Shown here: positions 6,323 through 7,558 of the stretch, one piece after another
Position numbering within the stretch: position 1 is the stretch's first letter
Layout of the letters: each line of letters opens with the position of its first letter
Source of the DNA: Sphingomonadaceae bacterium
Lineage (GTDB): Bacteria; Pseudomonadota; Alphaproteobacteria; Sphingomonadales; Sphingomonadaceae
DNA length: 7,558 nucleotides
Assembly (NCBI GenBank): GCA_019454625.1
Contig: JACFNY010000090.1
Location: 1-7,558 of the forward strand
Reading direction: 5' to 3'
Program-made: the position numbers and the translations under genes
The notes under the pieces: model-generated
What the model was told of the DNA's origin: nothing
The model's database searches: none
The model's input: only the letters and a program-made list of their open reading frames with translations

Positions 6323-6819
6323 GCTTCGCGGGCGACAGCATCGCGCTGTTTCTCGCGCTCGTCCTGCTCTCGGCGGCCGCCCACAAGGCGTTCCAGCCGG
6401 AGCGCATGGCGGGGGCGGCGGCACGGCTCGCCGGCGCCGGCACGGGCTTCGGCAAGGCCCTTGCGGCGACCGCCGGCGCGACGGAATTCCTCGCGGCGAT
6501 CGCGCTGCTGTTCGCCGCGACGCGGCCGGCAGGCGCGGCCATCGCCGCAGGTCTCTGGCTCGTCTACGCCGTGCTGCTGGTGCGGCGGCGCGGCGAGGCG
6601 TTCGATTGCGGCTGCACCTTCGGCGCGCACGCCGCAGCTCCCCGGGTCTTCGCTCCGGCGCGCGCCATCCTCTTTGCACTGCTCGCGGTCGCGGCGCTGC
6701 TGCTGCCGGCGGGCGCGGGTTCGCCCGAGCCGCTGTTCGCGGCGCTCGCCCTCTTCAGCCTGCAGTCCGCCGCCGGTGAGCTGGCGGCCATCCCCGACCC
6801 CCATTGGAGGCACGCATGA
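6319..6819 (+). CDS. mauE: MauE-family integral membrane protein for amine dehydrogenase light-chain maturation
   Basis: 166 residues with about five hydrophobic segments (roughly 7-23, 46-66, 69-89, 114-130 and 137-154), as in MauE/DoxX-like membrane proteins. The MauE hallmark D96-C97-G98-C99 followed by TFG is present on the loop after the third segment. MauE and MauD are both needed for stable light chain in methylotrophs and are thought to promote its six disulfides, MauE acting as a membrane partner for redox transfer. It starts at the ATG overlapping the heavy-chain stop (ATGA, 6319-6322) and ends in another ATGA overlap with the next gene, so translation of the three genes is coupled. 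In an aau context the same protein is called AauE. Confidence 0.85.
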   Translation: MSFAGDSIALFLALVLLSAAAHKAFQPERMAGAAARLAGAGTGFGKALAATAGATEFLAAIALLFAATRPAGAAIAAGLWLVYAVLLVRRRGEAFDCGCTFGAHAAAPRVFAPARAILFALLAVAALLLPAGAGSPEPLFAALALFSLQSAAGELAAIPDPHWRHA

Positions 6820-7400
6820 GCATGATCGTCGTCTCGCAGGTGCTGCTCTGGATCACCGTCGCCGTACTCGGCGTGCTCGTCGCGGCGCTCGCCCGGCAGG
6901 TGGGCGTGCTTCACGAGCGCATCGCCCCGGCGGGCGCGCTGACGCTGCACCAGGGCGTGAAGGCGGGCGATGCCGCGCCGGAAATGCACGTGAAATCGCT
7001 GGACGGCAATGCCGTCGTGATCGGCGGCGCGCGGGGCCGCAGCCAGCTCATATTCTTCCTGTCGCCCGATTGCCCGGTCTGCAAGACGCTGCTGCCGGTG
7101 TTCAAGTCGGCCGCCGCCGCCGAGCGCGGCTGGCTCGACGCGATCCTCGCGAGCGATGGAGACGAGGCCGCGCACCGTCGCCTGATGATGGCCGAAGGGC
7201 TCGCGGGCTTCCCCTATGTCCTCTCCGAGGACCTCGGCCGCCGCTTCGGCGTCTCCAAACTGCCCTATGCGGTGCTGATCGGCGAGGACGGCCGCATCGC
7301 CTCGCTCGGCCTCGTCAATACGCGTGAACATCTCGAAAGCCTGTTCGAAGCCAAGGAGCGCGGCGTCGCCTCGCTCCAGGACTTCCTGGCGAAGCGGTAA
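6816..7400 (+). CDS. mauD: MauD-family membrane-anchored thioredoxin-like protein (light-chain disulfide formation)
   Basis: 194 residues. An N-terminal membrane anchor (about 3-27, LLWITVAVLGVLVAAL) is followed by a periplasmic thioredoxin-fold domain with the active-site motif C86-PVC-89 in FLSPDCPVCKTLLP. It ends with the MauD-typical NTREHLESLFEAKERGVASLQDF. Proposed role is an oxidase or isomerase for the many disulfides of the light chain, without which that subunit is degraded. GGAGG at 6806-6810 lies 5 nt before the ATG at 6816, supporting this start over the in-frame TTG at 6804; a second ATG at 6822 is less well placed. It overlaps mauE by 4 bp and lies 17 bp before the light-chain gene. 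Confidence 0.87.
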   Translation: MSMIVVSQVLLWITVAVLGVLVAALARQVGVLHERIAPAGALTLHQGVKAGDAAPEMHVKSLDGNAVVIGGARGRSQLIFFLSPDCPVCKTLLPVFKSAAAAERGWLDAILASDGDEAAHRRLMMAEGLAGFPYVLSEDLGRRFGVSKLPYAVLIGEDGRIASLGLVNTREHLESLFEAKERGVASLQDFLAKR

Positions 7401-7417
7401 AAAGAGGGGAAGCGGTC

Positions 7418-7558
7418 ATGGCCATCGACAAGATCACCGAAGCGCTCACCCGGCGGGTGGCGAAAACGACCTCGCGCCGCAGCCTGCTGACGCTGATCGG
7501 CGGCGCGATCACCGGCGCGGCGGCGTACCTGTTCCACGTGCTGGTCTACACCGACATC
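7418..7558 (+). CDS. aauA: TTQ amine dehydrogenase light (beta) chain, N-terminal leader only (runs off right edge)
   Basis: The first 47 residues of the catalytic subunit, which in this family carries tryptophan-tryptophylquinone made from two of its own Trp residues. Only the leader is inside the window: MAIDKITEALTRRVAKTTSRRSLLT followed by a hydrophobic stretch. The twin-arginine motif SRRSLL (residues 19-24) and the preceding LTRRVAKTTSRRS match the long leaders of MauA and AauA (SRRVAGQTSRRSV in Paracoccus MauA, as recalled). AGAGGGG at 7403-7409, 8 nt before the ATG, is the ribosome binding site. Position after heavy chain, E and D agrees with the order B-E-D-A. The hydrophobic stretch runs on to residue 45 (YLFHVLVYTDI) without an AxA cleavage site yet visible. 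The quinone-forming Trp residues and Cys pattern are beyond the edge. Confidence 0.8.
   Translation, partial: MAIDKITEALTRRVAKTTSRRSLLTLIGGAITGAAAYLFHVLVYTDI

Noticed and set aside
1..7558. CRISPR arrays, tRNA or rRNA genes, tandem repeats
   Set aside because: No regularly spaced repeats, tRNA-like cloverleaf or rRNA-like sequence was noticed on either strand.

Overview
The window is GC-rich, densely coding DNA with strongly GC-biased third codon positions. It most resembles a proteobacterium, probably an alphaproteobacterium, because of its amine-dehydrogenase cluster, its periplasmic c-type cytochrome and the style of its intergenic repeats. No rRNA or taxonomic marker is present, so this is a judgement from gene content.

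Left part (1-2530). A divergent pair: the start of an Lrp/AsnC-family regulator running off the left edge on the minus strand, and a homodimeric 2-oxoacid dehydrogenase E1 (AceE/MdeB-like, thiamine diphosphate enzyme) on the plus strand. The E1 reading frame is broken once, near 1020-1045, where a +1 shift and an in-frame TAG occur; the rest is intact. A 13-bp palindrome at 154-166 in the gap between the two genes could be the regulator's site. An Lrp-type gene beside an E1 recalls the mdeR/mdeB arrangement for 2-oxobutyrate oxidation in Pseudomonas.

Middle (2526-2924). A roughly 142-bp non-coding element with perfect 18-bp terminal inverted repeats sits on the E1 stop codon and is flanked by TA within CTAG. 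This looks like a miniature element mobilised by an IS630/mariner-type transposase. After it come about 250 bp of non-coding DNA with three overlapping small hairpins, leading to the next gene.

Cytochrome gene (2925-4280). An exported 451-residue protein with two CxxCH haem-c sites, related to the di-haem peroxidase/MauG superfamily and usually annotated only as 'cytochrome c' or 'cytochrome B6'. It converges, across a strong hairpin, on a TetR-family regulator (minus strand, 4320-4988).

Right part (4989-7558). The TetR gene is divergent from an operon in the order heavy chain (B) - E - D - light chain (A), cut off within the light chain at the right edge. This is the core of a tryptophan-tryptophylquinone (TTQ) amine dehydrogenase. 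The heavy chain and the B-E-D-A order without a leading mauF fit aromatic (aralkyl)amine dehydrogenase, aau, better than methylamine dehydrogenase, mau. B encodes the seven-bladed propeller subunit. E (membrane, CxC) and D (membrane-anchored, CPVC thioredoxin fold) are thought to support disulfide formation in the light chain. A carries a twin-arginine leader and would hold the TTQ cofactor. B/E and E/D overlap by ATGA, which implies translational coupling.

Inferred picture: TetR controls a periplasmic amine-oxidising enzyme that converts primary amines to aldehydes and ammonia and passes electrons to a periplasmic carrier. The upstream di-haem protein is a candidate for TTQ maturation or electron transfer, since no canonical mauG is seen in the window. 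The E1/Lrp pair may be unrelated catabolism of a 2-oxoacid.
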